Shown here in pieces: positions 33,531 to 47,216 of a stretch of 64,000 nucleotides of DNA. The notes beneath the pieces are model-generated. The model worked only from the letters and a program-made list of their open reading frames with translations, was not told the DNA's origin and ran no database searches. The DNA comes from Annona cherimola (lineage: Eukaryota > Streptophyta > Magnoliopsida > Magnoliales > Annonaceae). The stretch is taken from the NCBI GenBank assembly GCA_030490835.1, contig CM059971.1, forward strand, positions 3,542,545 through 3,606,544, read 5' to 3'. The translations under genes and the position numbers were made by a program. Every line of letters starts with the position of its first letter. Within the stretch, counting starts at the first letter, position 1.

Positions 33531-34459
33531 GAACATATATTGGTTTTTCACAAACAAATGTGGTATAACATTTTTTTTTATCATGGCGATATAACTGATG
33601 CTCTAACTAGTATTCTTAAACCACTTTGAAAAATATTACCATATTAGTCTTAATATCATCAAATTCTAATCAATTTCGGCACCAAATAGTTCTTTTTATT
33701 TTGGTCTCAATTTTGAGTAGTCGGCTCCTAACCGTAGATGGCTTATTGCGTGTATTGGCCATTTCCACCAGCATGTACTACAATAAATTTCATTTAATGT
33801 TGCCAATTTTTTAGCTGTATATAATATATATTTGGTTCTATTAGATATACGTTGGCTACAATTGATTATTTACCTTTAAATAATTAGTTCCTTTTTAGTA
33901 ATATCATTTGGTTAAATGCATCCCCGTGAATGCAATCAAAATTAACATTTAATGTAGGTATTAAAATTTGATTATAATAGCAATACACTTTCGCTGCAAT
34001 TAGAGTAGGAATTGGCATCGAATGTAGCTAAATCTTTGGTAGCATTTGATCATAAGCAATGTAAAATTAAAATTTTGGCTTCACAGAAGTGGGCATATAT
34101 GTTTCACTTTCTTGTAGTGTTATTATTGAGAATATTATGCATTTGCTGCCTAATTTGGTTATCTTAAATTTAGTTGAGTGCTTAATTTAACTAGTTTTTT
34201 ACCTTTAGATTCACTAGCTATAAGAAAATGTACTTTTGGTATTTATCAAAATTGTTCAATACAAAAATTTTAGCTTTTACCAACTAACTTTTTGTTATAA
34301 ATTGCAACCTTTAGTTGTTAATAGTTAATAGCATATGTCATGTAGCAATTACTAAGAAGAAATTTGGTTGCTAGTACTTCATTATTTTTTTCCTAGGCAA
34401 TCAAATTTTTTATTGGTTGTAAAATATTATCATAAGCAAAGAAAATTTTCCTTATCATA

Positions 34460-34517
34460 AGTAAGAAAAATTTCATTGCTCTTAAATTAGTAAGAAAAAT
34501 TTCATTGCTCTTAAAAT
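34460..34517 (+). repeat. Two 29-bp direct repeats
   Basis: AGTAAGAAAAATTTCATTGC begins each unit. Single in the homologous DNA of both NLR upstream regions. Confidence 0.85.
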
Positions 34518-34770
34518 TCTTAATCATAAGAAAATTTCTCCTTATACATACATTTTGTTGCCCGAAACTCACTTTCTCAAAGAGGTTGTTGATGTCTATT
34601 AGCGATGGAACATCATAAGAAAAGGTGCTTATATACAACATCTTGATGCCTCTTTAGCTTTCATATAACCTTATAATTATCAGTGGTTGGCATTTGGCTG
34701 AGCCTACCAAAGCCCCCATGTAGAAACGTTATTGTACAGAAATTGATAGTTTTTTCAATTAAGTAGCTAA

Positions 34771-36169
<1,399 letters not shown>

Positions 36170-36174
36170 ACGTA

Positions 36175-37919
36175 TGTAACGCCCCATTCATAAAAATACT
36201 CAATAACTAATCAACGGCGCTACACAATCTAAGAAAAATTCGGCAGCATCTCCCCATAACATACAAGGGGTAATATGGAATACATGACCTGATATTCATA
36301 ACATTTCCATCTGTAACATTCAATCCTATTTATATACTTGCATCTTCATATAATAAAAACATTCATATAGAAGGAAATCATTACATATTTTCCTTACACA
36401 ACAAACAGATATAATAGTCATGCATATGTGCATCAACAAGGATTATAATCCAATCTGAAATACCAAATACATTATAGTTGTCAAAGCGAATCCGCCTAAG
36501 TAATCGTCTACATATATGATTATCAAAAAGAGCACAAGTCTAAAAGAACTGAAATCAACATATTGTGCTAGGGTCTCTCATGTTTGATCTTCAACTTGTT
36601 CCATCCTTAAGTTCCCCTTCTGACCTGCGATCTAAAAGCACAATAACAAATGATATGAGTCTAAATAGACCCAGTAAGTAGATAGTGGTTAGCACAAAAT
36701 GGAAATAAGCATAATGATGGATGCTCATATAGTGATGAAGCTAATACACATGGATCCAATACCCACTCCCAAGATCGTATGCATATAACCATACACATAG
36801 ATTGAACAACACGACCAATCATCTACTCATGTCCATCAAGGGCCATGAACAACCCTCTCCTCATGTCAATCAGGGGCCATGAACAACCCTTACAACCAAC
36901 TATTTGAGATAACGCATCATACATAACAGACAATGAAACACATCGCAAATCACGCATACAACATCAACACAATTCAGATTCAACACATAGATCTGTCACA
37001 CAAGCATTTTATCAAACACATGATAGGTGCGAAATGAAAGAACCTTCAATTCATACTCTCGATTGGGGCAAATCAATTCACGTCACATTCCAACAATATA
37101 ACAACTGCTAAGAAGTCTTTTACATCATAGAAATCACGCATTCAAAGTAAATTCACCATGAACCCTAACTGTTACGAACTCTACGCCTAATACCATGGAG
37201 TCGTTAGAAGCTATACATTCCCTCTAGCCTCGCATCGCGTTTAACATAAAATTTCATCACTAAATCGAGAAGGGGCGACATCTACTTACTTGAATCGAAA
37301 TTTCCCCCAAAAACAGTGCTCCAGACTTAGACGGAGAGATTCGGAACTTCCACGATTCGAGTTGATGATCCTCAAACAGTCGGTAGAGCTTCCTTGAATG
37401 AATCCATGGCTAGCCCGAACTGAATGGTGGGGAAAGAAGAGAAGACGCAGAGAACGGAAAGAGAAGAAGAAGGAAGATAGTCGGGTGCGGGATGAAAAAT
37501 GAACTATAGCGCGCGCGGGCTTCCTTTATTACTGAATCCCTATCGGGTTGGGTCGGAACATGGATTGGGTCTAATTGCAATTAGTAATTTACTCTCCCAC
37601 TCATACGACTTAATAATTAAAATTTTCTTCGAGGGCGCTGCCCCCTGCACCCCCGCAAGGGCGCTGCCCCCTTGACCCCCGCGACCTGACCGGGCAGGTC
37701 GAACCTCGTACCTACTCTGCGAGGGAAACAATAGTCATAGTGCCCAACAATGGAACGCTAATCATACATGCACATATGCACTATACATCTCCTAAATGTC
37801 GTGTCCATGTATGTTATGTATCCATTAATATCGTAAAATTCTTACTAGCATGTTCATAAGTTACCTCATAAATAGAGAAAAGTTATAATAAAAATAGAAT
37901 AAAATACCTGGTCCTCACA
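36175..37919 (-). mobile_element. Solo LTR of an LTR retrotransposon (probably Ty3/gypsy)
   Basis: 1745 bp starting TGTAACGCCCC and ending GGTCCTCACA, flanked by a perfect 5-bp duplication ACGTA (36170-36174 and 37920-37924). On the opposite strand it begins TGTGAGGACC and ends GGGGCGTTACA, a wording common in plant gypsy LTRs. A GC-rich block lies at 37630-37735. No internal retroviral-type genes or second LTR are present, so recombination between LTRs is likely. Strand is inferred from the terminal wording. Confidence 0.8.
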
Positions 37920-37924
37920 ACGTA

Positions 37925-39810
37925 ATACATAGGAATTAACTAGACATTATTGATTTAAAATTAAATTATTTAACAATTATATTATTATATAAGTCATAAA
38001 TTAGAAAGTATTTGTACAAAAAGGATTAATTTTTATTCTTTCATATAAATTTCTAATTTAAAATAGACTCAATTAAGAAAAATATTTTTAATATTATACA
38101 TTTATAAACTCAATTTCTAACTCGAACCAACCAAATTCTATAGGGTTAAAATAGAATTGGTTAATGTGTGAAAAATAAGGTTGCAAAGTAGAGCTGGATT
38201 AAGATTTTATAATGTGGGTTAGGGTTGATTTACCCCAATCCAAGTCAATAAGACCTGATTTATACCCCTATCTGCAACCCCCTCAAGTTCAGTACAAGCT
38301 TCGTGAATGAAACTTAAAGGACCATGTCGGTGGTGGCACAAGAAAATTTAGGAGTAAAATGTCATGGGTATATAAGGAATTTTTAAAAATGTTGTGGGTA
38401 TGAAAGGAATAATGACCAAATGTTGTGGGTATACGTGGAATTTTTCCATATCTAATTATTAAATTCCATGGAAAAAATCATCATTTTCCTTCCGGCTGAC
38501 AACCATTTATGACAGGGTGGGTACCGAGGAAATTATAGGTAAAATGTTGTGGGTATGCAAAATTTTTTTATTTTCTGTAGGTATAAGAGGAATATTAGCC
38601 AAAAGTTATAGGCACTCGAGGAATTTTTCATTTTTAAAAATAAAAAATAAATATGTAAAAGTATTGTAAAATAGCAAAACTTGATATATAAATTAAATAC
38701 AAATAGAAAAATAAGTTTATGAAGAAAAACTCAAAAAATGAAATAAAAATAAAATAAAAATGAATAATGTAATTTAAGTATATATGCATTATATTGTGTA
38801 TAATCATACCTCTCTCTATATATAAGGCTCCAATTCTACATAACTGAGTTACATAGAAAGGTCTCATGTAAACACCTTTATTTTTAAGATATTGGTTATT
38901 AATTTAAAATTTAATTCATTTATTATATTTAACATCACTTGCTTATCCAGGGGACTAAATTTCATCCAAATCAAATATATGCACGGTCGTCATGTTTCCT
39001 CAAAAATATGTGTATTCATGTGTAAATTATAAAAAATATTTAGATTTATTCACATATGTATTGGATGTAATAATACTTTATCAAATTATTTATCCCCATA
39101 TTAGTGATATTTTAGATGACTTAGATGTTGAAAAACTATTTTAAAATTGATATTTTAGTACTGAATCATTTTATTATGTTAATTCTACATATTTATAGAC
39201 GAGACCCATATATAATGAAATTAAAAAAATAAAAGTATTCTTGAGATACTATAAATGATGCTAAATGCAATGGATGGAGTGATTCTCCATAACCATCAAG
39301 ATTTTAAAAATAAAAAGGTAACGTAGAAAAAGAGTTTCATAGAAGTGAAACTGATTATATATAATTTTCTAAAATATTAAGGGTTTGTTTAGAATAAAAA
39401 ATTAGAATGTGATGAAAAATGAGATAAGAATATAATGACGTATATTAAAAATGAAAAAGTTATATGATAAATATAAAAAATTCTATTAAAAATTTAAAAA
39501 ACTATCTCAGGAATTAAAAATCTATATTGGGCTAAAAAAATATCAACCAAAACTTTTTAATTAAAAATTTTTCATTCTCCATAATTACCCTATTTTTAAC
39601 AATTATTTTTACATTTTTCTATACGAACTATCTTACTTTTCAATTATTTTTACATAACTACTTATACAACCAACCTATCTGTTTAATCTTATTTTGTTTA
39701 CACTTCATCATAACCCCTGTACCCTCGACCAAAAACACCTGAAGATGTGTCACTTCTATATGGATCTAATATGCATACAATTGAAGATATAGGATGATTT
39801 TTGATCCCAT
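37925..39810. other. AT-rich intergenic spacer
   Basis: No gene seen. Near 38340-38600 several GTTGTGGGTAT-type short blocks repeat. Half of a fold-back arm lies at about 38620-38790, and a GTGTTTGG-family MITE relic at about 39370-39780. Confidence 0.5.
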
Positions 39811-41400
39811 CTTTTGGGGCACCCAACAATAGTCTCATGGGGCGCAGATTTCAACTAATTCATTCTCCACAACGAGGATCGGTTGTTTGAGAGTAGGGCT
39901 CCTGGTAACATCCCAGGCATGCTCAGGGATCTCACCATGCTTAGGATTATTGGTGATCACCGCAAGCGACTTCAAGCAGCCGCACTCACCCTCTTTGCTA
40001 CCATCAAAGCTCACAATAGCTACCTCATCTCTGATATTGAAAAAAGTGCAATCGGGATCATAGGCACCTAGAAAGGCAACAAAACTCTCGTTTTCTGCAA
40101 CAAAACCCGCAAGGCATGTTAATTCATCTCCTCACTTGATCAACGTCTACTGGAATAAAGGTTAGTTCTAATATGAATAGAAATTACATTTATACTTATA
40201 TACACAGTTCAGAATACAACCTAACATTTTCAACCATTTTTACTACAAAATGTTAACACATCTAGCTATCTTTTTGTTGCCAAATTTTAATGTGGTTGAA
40301 CTTGATACCAAAGGCAGTTCAGTATTATATCAGTTTAAACCAAAGATGTATTATTATATGCAGCTAAATTTTAACAGCTATATTAAATATAATTTTTGGC
40401 TATGTTCGATTTAAAAATAGTCACACTTAACCAAACATTTTCATTCAAAAACAACCAAGTATTTATAATTAAATAATACATTGAAGCCAAAATAACCACA
40501 CATTTTTTAACTATTTTTAGAAGGTAATATCAAATACAGTGGTCATGCAAGAATCCTCAATATAACACTTTTTTTAGTTTATGATTTTCAATTCTAAACC
40601 ATTTAATATTTAATAAAAGGATATTGGGAAAAGGAGGTGTGTGTGTATATGGAGCCTTTATGCTTGTTATAAGTATTGAATTGTTGCTTTCTTATAGTTG
40701 TGTGGTTATATGAATTAATAAGGGTAAATTTTGTGATCGTATTTGGAATTTAACCTTTGGAATTGTATATATTTATGACATGGATTAATTAAAATTTTAT
40801 GTGGCACAGTTTATGTTCAGTGTGATAGCGAAACAAATTTTGAGTTTGGGCTCACGAGATAGTGAGACAGCTAAAATCCTGCATAGCTTTATTACTTTCA
40901 TGAAGGGATTAGTTTCATTCCCCAATATTAATCTCCTTGGGACACCTTACGCTAAGGCAATTCATGTAAGTGTAACCTTTATCATGTCTTTTATTTAATT
41001 TGTCATAAATATATAGGTGGACGAATTTCTATATGTGCAGTAGTTTATTTGATATGATATTTTTCAACTTGTTAATAATTTTAAATGTGTTACACAAATG
41101 CAAAAGCTAGGTTCTAATTAGATGGTAGCTTGACATAAGTCTCTGGTTTAATATGCAAGACAACAAATAAAGGCAATTACAAAGACAATATTGCAATAGA
41201 GGAGAGAAAAGAAAGAAAGAAATGACAAGAGAAGGGTGGATTTCTTGGATATTTTGCTAAGCCAAAAGGATCTCTCCAAAGAGGAGATACTTAGCTTGGT
41301 TTTTGATCTACTAGTAAGAGGTTATGAAACAACAACTATGCTAATCACCGTCATTGCCAAGTTCTTTTGTGACTGCCCCAGGGCATTGAGAGGACTAAGG
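39811..41400 (+). pseudogene. Cytochrome P450 pseudogene B (same family as A)
   Basis: Three exon-like blocks. About 39811-40150 encodes GHPTIVSWGADFN then NEDRLFE, LTMLRIIGDHRKRL and ISDIEKS. 40807-40965 encodes QFMFSVIAKQILSLG and FMKGLVSF, and ends at a good GTAAGT donor. About 41224-41400 encodes DFLDILLSQKDLSKEEI and GYETT. In-frame stops occur at about 39858 and 40069-40071. The last donor is GC rather than GT. The EEHEKVRR and later exons present in P450-A are missing; instead the intron runs into the upstream region of NLR2. Confidence 0.75.
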
Positions 41401-42134
41401 GCAAATTTATCATCTCTAATTTGCTAAGATATATATATATATATATAATGGCTAGCTTGATAATCTATCATCTTTAGCTATATGAGAAACATTTCAAGGT
41501 AGTTGTCAACATCAGCTGCAAAATGAGGCTCATATGTATTTGAATATACAAATATTTTATACAATTTTTTATTTCAATAAAATTATTATTTAGACAAGTG
41601 TGCAACTTAGGTGGAGTGCCCGTAGGTCAACATGTTAGGTAGTTTAAAATGGGTAAATCAGAGTCCTATTTTCCTACGTGTAGAATAAGGTATGTTCCAA
41701 GTAAAAAATATCTGGTTCAATTAGGATAGAGTAAAGTTCTGAAAACCATGAACCAACCTGAATTGATAATATATATTTATCATATCTTTTACGAATATGT
41801 TGCATATTTAAGCACATAAAAACTTGTTTAATTTATTGATAATTTAATAAATTTAATAATTATATTTTAATATTATATTATTAGCATATTGATTACAAGT
41901 TGTTAAGTAAGATTTGCAAAGGAATCATTTTGTTAAATGTATCCCTTTAAATGCAACCAAAATTAACATTTAGTATAGCTACTAAAATTTGATTACAATA
42001 GCAATAATTTGCTCTGCAACTAGTGTAGGATTTGACATCAAATATAGTTAAATCTTTGGTAGTATTTGATCATAAGCACGGTAAAATTAAAATTTTGGCT
42101 TCAAAAGTGAGCATAGAGAAAGAGAGAGTTATAT

Positions 42135-42480
42135 TCAAGTATAGCGCAACTGCACTGTAATTATGGTGCAGTTGCATAAAAAGGGCCCCACATGGTTATA
42201 AAATTATAATTTACTTCATCCATTATATTTAGAATGATGTATACTATTATCATACTAATTGGATATGTGTATAGACCTCATCTAAAAATCGTAAAAATTC
42301 CACGTAATAAAATGGTTTGATATAAATAATAACTTTAAAGTTATTTTTTAAAGATATAAACTATTTGCTATAAAATTTATATATAGATAAATGATTATAT
42401 AAAGTTCGTTGCAATCTAATATGTGAGGCCCACTTTTGGGCAAATATAATGCTGTTATGATGCGATTGCGCTACATCGGA
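42135..42480 (+). mobile_element. TA-associated MITE (family M), ortholog of 2190-2520
   Basis: Starts GCGCAACTGCACTGTAATTA. Present in both duplication copies. Confidence 0.55.
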
Positions 42481-42529
42481 ACAGGTTATATATATATATA
42501 CATTTGTATATATATAGAGAGAGAGCTAT

Positions 42530-42875
42530 TTCGGTGCGGCACAACTGTACCAGAACAGCGGTACATTTGATCAAAAGTGGGCTCCACACATATTAGAGTG
42601 CAATGAAATTTTATACAATTATTTATCCATATATAAATTTTATAGCAAATGGTTTACATGTTGAAAAAACTACTTTAAAGTTGTTATTTATGTCAAACTA
42701 TTTTATTGCGTTGAATTTGTACCATTTTCAGATGAGGCCCCATATACTTATCTGATTGGGATGAAAATTGATATAGTAATAGAATATATTATTCTAAATA
42801 TAACGGGTGGAGTAGATTATGATTTGATGATCATGTGGGGCCCATTTCAGCGATGCTACACCTGAATATTTCTGA
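42530..42875 (-). mobile_element. TA-associated MITE (family M), copy-2 specific
   Basis: A reverse-orientation unit between TATATA/GAGAGA DNA (42486-42527) and a (GT)n(AT)n tract (42880-42932). In copy 1 the same place reads AACAGGTTTTATATATATGATC with no insert, so it entered a TA tract after the duplication. Confidence 0.65.
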
Positions 42876-42879
42876 TATA

Positions 42880-42936
<57 letters not shown>

Positions 42937-42937
<1 letters not shown>

Positions 42938-43843
42938 AATGATCTTGTTAGCTAGGGGTGGGAATCGGGGCGGGTCGGGGCGGATCAGGGTGTGCCCAAC
43001 CCTGACCCTCTTTTTCAAAAATCTTGTTTGACCTTTATTTTATACCGGGTCGGGACAAGGTCGGTTTGACCTTTACTTTTTTCTACTAGGTCTCGGGACA
43101 ACATTCGGGTCGGTATCGGGTCAACGGATCGGGTAAAAAACTGCGGGTCAAGTAAGAATTTTTTAAAAATTTATAAAACTATCAAGTATAAAGACAAATT
43201 TATATTAAATTTAACTACTATATGCTTGAATCTATTATTAATCAGTCAAAGTAAATATAAATAATTAAATAAAACATGAATATTAGCATTAAATGAGGTT
43301 TTTCTTTTTAATGTAAAATATCAGAAAACGGCTCAGCAGGTAGGTCCGCCCTGACCCTCCTCGACCCGGCTTTCTTTAAAATCATCAAAAACCGACCCGA
43401 CCCGCCTGGTATTAAACAGGGGCGGGTCACGGGTCGACCCGCCCGATTCCCACCCCTACTGTTAGCCCAGATTAAGTAATGTCTCGCTTAGCCCACCTCA
43501 AAAGACTCATTTACAATAACTTTTTTCCTTCTTTCTTCATACACTTGTTTATCTAAGTGTATTAAATATATAAATGAAGTTTTACCATTTTTAGATATGT
43601 GTAAATATTTTTTTATAATTTTAAATATAGGAATATTTTCAATACATATATACACTTAGATGTTTAAAAATCTCAAAAAAATATATACACATCCAAAAAT
43701 GGTGAAAATTGGTTTATATGTTAAATACACTTACATAAACAAGTGTATGAAGAAAAAATTAAAAAAATTGTTGTAAATGAGTTTTTAGAGGTGGGCTAAG
43801 CGGAACATTTATTTAGCCCAGGCTAATAGGATTACTCCTTATA
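42937..43843. mobile_element. Fold-back MITE (GAG-tip) interrupted by a hAT MITE
   Basis: Ends GAAATGATCTTGTTAGC and, inverted, GGAGTAATCCTATTAGCC. Interior arms resume at 43467 with CCAGATTAAGTAATGTCTCG. Ortholog of 2546-2930. TA tracts on both sides obscure the target duplication. Confidence 0.65.
42953..43458. mobile_element. hAT-type MITE
   Basis: 506 bp with inverted ends TAGGGGTGGGAATCGGG and CCCGATTCCCACCCCTA. Flanked by TTGTTAGC (42945-42952) and CTGTTAGC (43459-43466), an 8-bp target with one mismatch. The empty site TTGTTAGC is at 2551-2558 in copy 1. The interior has GGGTCGGG-rich subterminal repeats and no transposase. Confidence 0.9.
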
Positions 43844-43869
43844 TATATATGTATGTATTTGAGAACCTT

Positions 43870-44215
43870 TCATATGCATTTGTCTGCACTGTAATTAATG
43901 ATGCATTTGGTCCAAAATGGGCCTACATGTATTTAAATATATTCATACTTTATACAATTATTTATCCACATACAGTTGAAAAATAACTTTAAAATTATTA
44001 TTTAAATCAAACTATTTTATTAGATTGAATTTATACGATTTTCAGATGGGGCTCATACGCATATCCGCATATCCAATTGGGACAATAATTAGTACGATAA
44101 CAGAATATATAATTCTAAATACAATAGACAGAGTATATTATAATTTTATGACCATGCAGGGCCCATTTCTAAGGTAGCTGCACCATAATTTTAATGCAGT
44201 AAAGCTACACCTGAA
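43870..44215 (-). mobile_element. TA-associated MITE (family M), ortholog of 2985-3345
   Basis: Ends GCAGTAAAGCTACACC; internal deletion near 43975 relative to copy 1. Confidence 0.5.
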
Positions 44216-44264
44216 TATTTCTTTCTATCTTTCTCTCTCTATATATATTAGATATATTCTTGTG

Positions 44265-44620
44265 GAGTAAAGCTGCACCATAATTAATAGTGAATTTGGC
44301 TCAAAATAGGCCCCACATGTATTTAAATGTATTGATATTTTATATAATAATTTATCTACATATAAATTTTATAACGAATGATTTATATATTGAAAAAACT
44401 ACTTTAAAGTTGTTATTTATATCAAACTATTTTATTACTTTGAATTGTAAGAGTTTCAGATGGGGTCCTTATACATATCCAATTAAGATAAAAAAATTTA
44501 TGGTAATAAAATAAATAATTCTATACATACTAGATTACAATTTTATGTTCATATAGGGCACAATTTTTAAGCAACCACATCATGATTTTGGTGTAGTAAA
44601 ATTGCACAAGAATATTTCTC
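44265..44620 (-). mobile_element. TA-associated MITE (family M), ortholog of 3395-3755
   Basis: Begins near GTAAAGCTGCACCATAATTA. Same tandem position as in copy 1. Confidence 0.5.
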
Positions 44621-44701
44621 TCTACATATATTCCACTTTCTTGTAGCATTATTATTAAGAGTATTATGCATTTGCTGCCTATTTGGTTATCTTAAGTTTA
44701 G

Positions 44702-44984
44702 TTTTTTTTTTTGATGATTATATTTACATACATCTCAACACATATTACATTGAAATTCTGAGACATTCTTACAAATACGGAGATACATAACTCCCCTAAA
44801 AAAATTTGGAGACACAGCTCCACCAAAGAATTAGGAAGACACAGCTTCCACTAAGCCAAAGGGAGACCACAGCTCCCACAACATTTTCCGGGCCGAAATC
44901 CCAACATGGGATTCGAACCCCCGACCATAGCTCCGCAAATGCCCTGTTACCGCTGTGGCCACCAACTAAGCACGGCTCAGTTGG
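44702..44984 (-). mobile_element. tRNA-derived SINE
   Basis: On the minus strand the unit starts near GAGCCGTGCTTAGTTGG (A-box-like), has the exact B-box GGTTCGAATCC (plus-strand 44909-44919), and ends in poly(A) (plus-strand T-run 44702-44713). Flanks repeat TATCTTAAGTTTAG at 44688-44701 and 44985-44998. Copy 1 (near 3827) and P450-A (near 34156) both show the uninterrupted site, so it inserted after the duplication. Confidence 0.9.
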
Positions 44985-45413
44985 TATCTTAAGTTTAGTT
45001 GAGTGCTGAATTTGAGCAGTTTTTGACCTCTTGATTCACTAGCTGCAACAAAAAAATGTACTCTTGGCATTTATCAAAATTGTCCACTACAAAAATTTTA
45101 GCTTTCAGCAACTAATATAAAGAGCAAAATTTAGTTGTTAATAGTCGGTTGCATATGTCCTATGACAGTTACTAAGAAGAAATTTAGTTGCTAATACTTC
45201 ATTATTGTTTCACTAGACGGTCAAACTTTGTAGTGGTTGTAAAATATTAACATAAGCAAAGAAAATTTTCCTCATCATAAGTAAGAAAAAATTCATTGCT
45301 CTTAAAATTTTTAATCATAAGAAATTTTCTCTTTACACGTGCATTTTTGTTACCCGAAACTAACTCTCTTGGAGTGGTGGTTGATGTCAATGGAACATCA
45401 TATGAAAAGGTGC

Positions 45414-45420
45414 TTATATA
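45414..45420 (+). promoter_or_regulatory. Candidate TATA box of NLR2
   Basis: TTATATA in the same context and at nearly the same distance (about 190 bp) from the ATG as in NLR1. Confidence 0.4.
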
Positions 45421-45463
45421 CAACATCTTGACGCCACTTTAGGTTTCAGATAAACTTATAATT

Positions 45464-45535
45464 ATGGGTAGTTGGCGTTTGGCTGGGCCTACCAGACTCC
45501 AGAAAGTAAAGGTTGCGGAAGAAGGGAAACGTTGA
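45464..45535 (+). CDS. Upstream ORF in NLR2 leader (23 codons)
   Basis: ATG to TGA with 23 codons, beginning MGSWRLAGPTRL. Same length and position as the NLR1 uORF (4304-4375); differs at about three residues. Stops 73 bp before the NLR2 ATG. Confidence 0.35.
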   Translation: MGSWRLAGPTRLQKVKVAEEGKR

Positions 45536-45608
45536 CTAGATCTAGAGCAGCAGACGAAACAGAAAGAAGCCTTATTCCCCTCTCTCTCACCGATCATCGC
45601 TTGCGACC

Positions 45609-47183
45609 ATGGCTGAGAGTCTGGCATCGATTGCTGTGGAGAAGCTCACCCAAGTCCTCGGACAGCAGCTCTCACTGTTCGCAGGCGCCACCGGTGAGCT
45701 TGAAAAGCTCAAACGCACCTTCGAATCTATCCAAGCCCTTCTTGCTGATGCTGAGACTAAGCAAGTTGATAGTAAAAGTGTGAATCTGTGGCTGTTGAGG
45801 CTCCGCGCCGTTGCATACGACATCGACGATTTGCTAGATGATTGGGTGGTATCCGGCCTTGAAGGAGAAGACGAAGCAGAGCGTGATGATGATGATGTCA
45901 GAAGCAAGGTACATGCTTGCTTCCTTTCGCCTTACATCGCTTTGGATGATGTAACCTCCTGTTATAAAATTGCACGGAGCAAATGATGATACCTTCACTG
46001 ATTATTGATTTCTTTAACATTCGTTTTAGAGCTTATTCTCCTATATATGTGATATGAACTTAATCTACAGTTATTTTATCTTATCCCAAGAAGTTATAAG
46101 TTCAATTCAAATTCCCTTTCTTCCTATTATATAAGGAAGAGTGGTAACTGGATACGTGTGGTCTTTTGCTCTTTCTCATTTTCTCTAGAGCATCATGTTT
46201 TCCTTGGGATTTTGTAATGGAGGAATTATCTTGTTAATCTGGTTAAGCAAATAGTTCGCTTAGTCCACCTCAAAAACTTAATTCATCTTCAAAAATTCAT
46301 TTAAAACACTTATCTTTTATTTTTTCTTCATATACTTGTTTATGTAAGTATATTTAACATATAAACTAAATTTTACCATTTTTGGATGTGTATATATTTT
46401 TTTGAAAATTTTATAGATATTTAAAAATTTCAAAAAATATATACACATACCCAAAAATAGTAGAACTTAGTTTATATGTTAAATACACTTAGATAAATAA
46501 GTATATGAAGAAAAAAACAAAAAATAGGTGTTTTAAACGATTTTTTTATGATGAGCCAAGCCAACCATTTGCTTAGCCAGGGCTGCTAGGGTCACTTCTC
46601 TTTTGTAATGTGGGTATTCTGGGATTTTGTAATGTGGGTATTATGGAGGAAACTCTAGACTTATTTAATCGTGTGTGTTTGGGAAGTGATAAAAATTTTG
46701 GATAAAAAACTTTTAGTATAAAAAGTTTTTAATAGAAGAAAATGATATAATATGCTAGGGTCATAATGGCGAGAGAAAAGAATAAAATTAAAATAGATAT
46801 ATTAGTTATATGAGTAGTTTTGTAAAATTAATTAAAAATAAGGCAGTTGTATTGGAAGTGTGAAGAAATAATTAAAAATAAAATAGTTGTAGATAAAATT
46901 TTGGTTTGAAATTTTTTATATACAATTAAACATGTACTTAATTTTTCCTAAAGGAGTATCTCTTTAGACTGGATTTCAGACTAGTCCAAAAATATTTTTT
47001 TTTATTTTTTAAAACATTTTCATAAGCATGCTAATCTAGCTGTATTTAGTCTACAAAATAATTTTTACCATTTTTGAATATGTATATATATATATATTTT
47101 TAGATTTTTACAAATATGGGTATTTAAGTCATTTTAAATTATTTAATATGACTTAAATACCCCTTTTTTAAAAATCCAAAAAA

Positions 47184-47216
<33 letters not shown>

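Larger units (their letters stand above)
41401..45463 (+). other. NLR2 upstream region: P450 intron DNA plus insertions
   Basis: 41430-41890 follows P450-A 31915-32400 and 41930-42110 follows 33900-34080, skipping the P450-A segment that holds an exon. After the MITE block, 44640-45495 follows 34110-34706. Compared with NLR1, this copy gained a family-M MITE (42530-42875), a hAT MITE and a SINE. The region separates the last P450-B exon from the NLR2 CC exon by about 4.2 kb. Confidence 0.65.

Noticed and set aside
36175..37919. Complete LTR retrotransposon
   Set aside because: Only one LTR is present and no gag/pol-like frames were seen.
42794..43018. 74-codon minus-strand frame
   Set aside because: Made of the (AT)n tract, the family-M MITE and the hAT end.
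44904..44985. A tRNA gene, because of GGTTCGAATCC
   Set aside because: The cloverleaf does not close; poly(A) tail and target duplication show a SINE.
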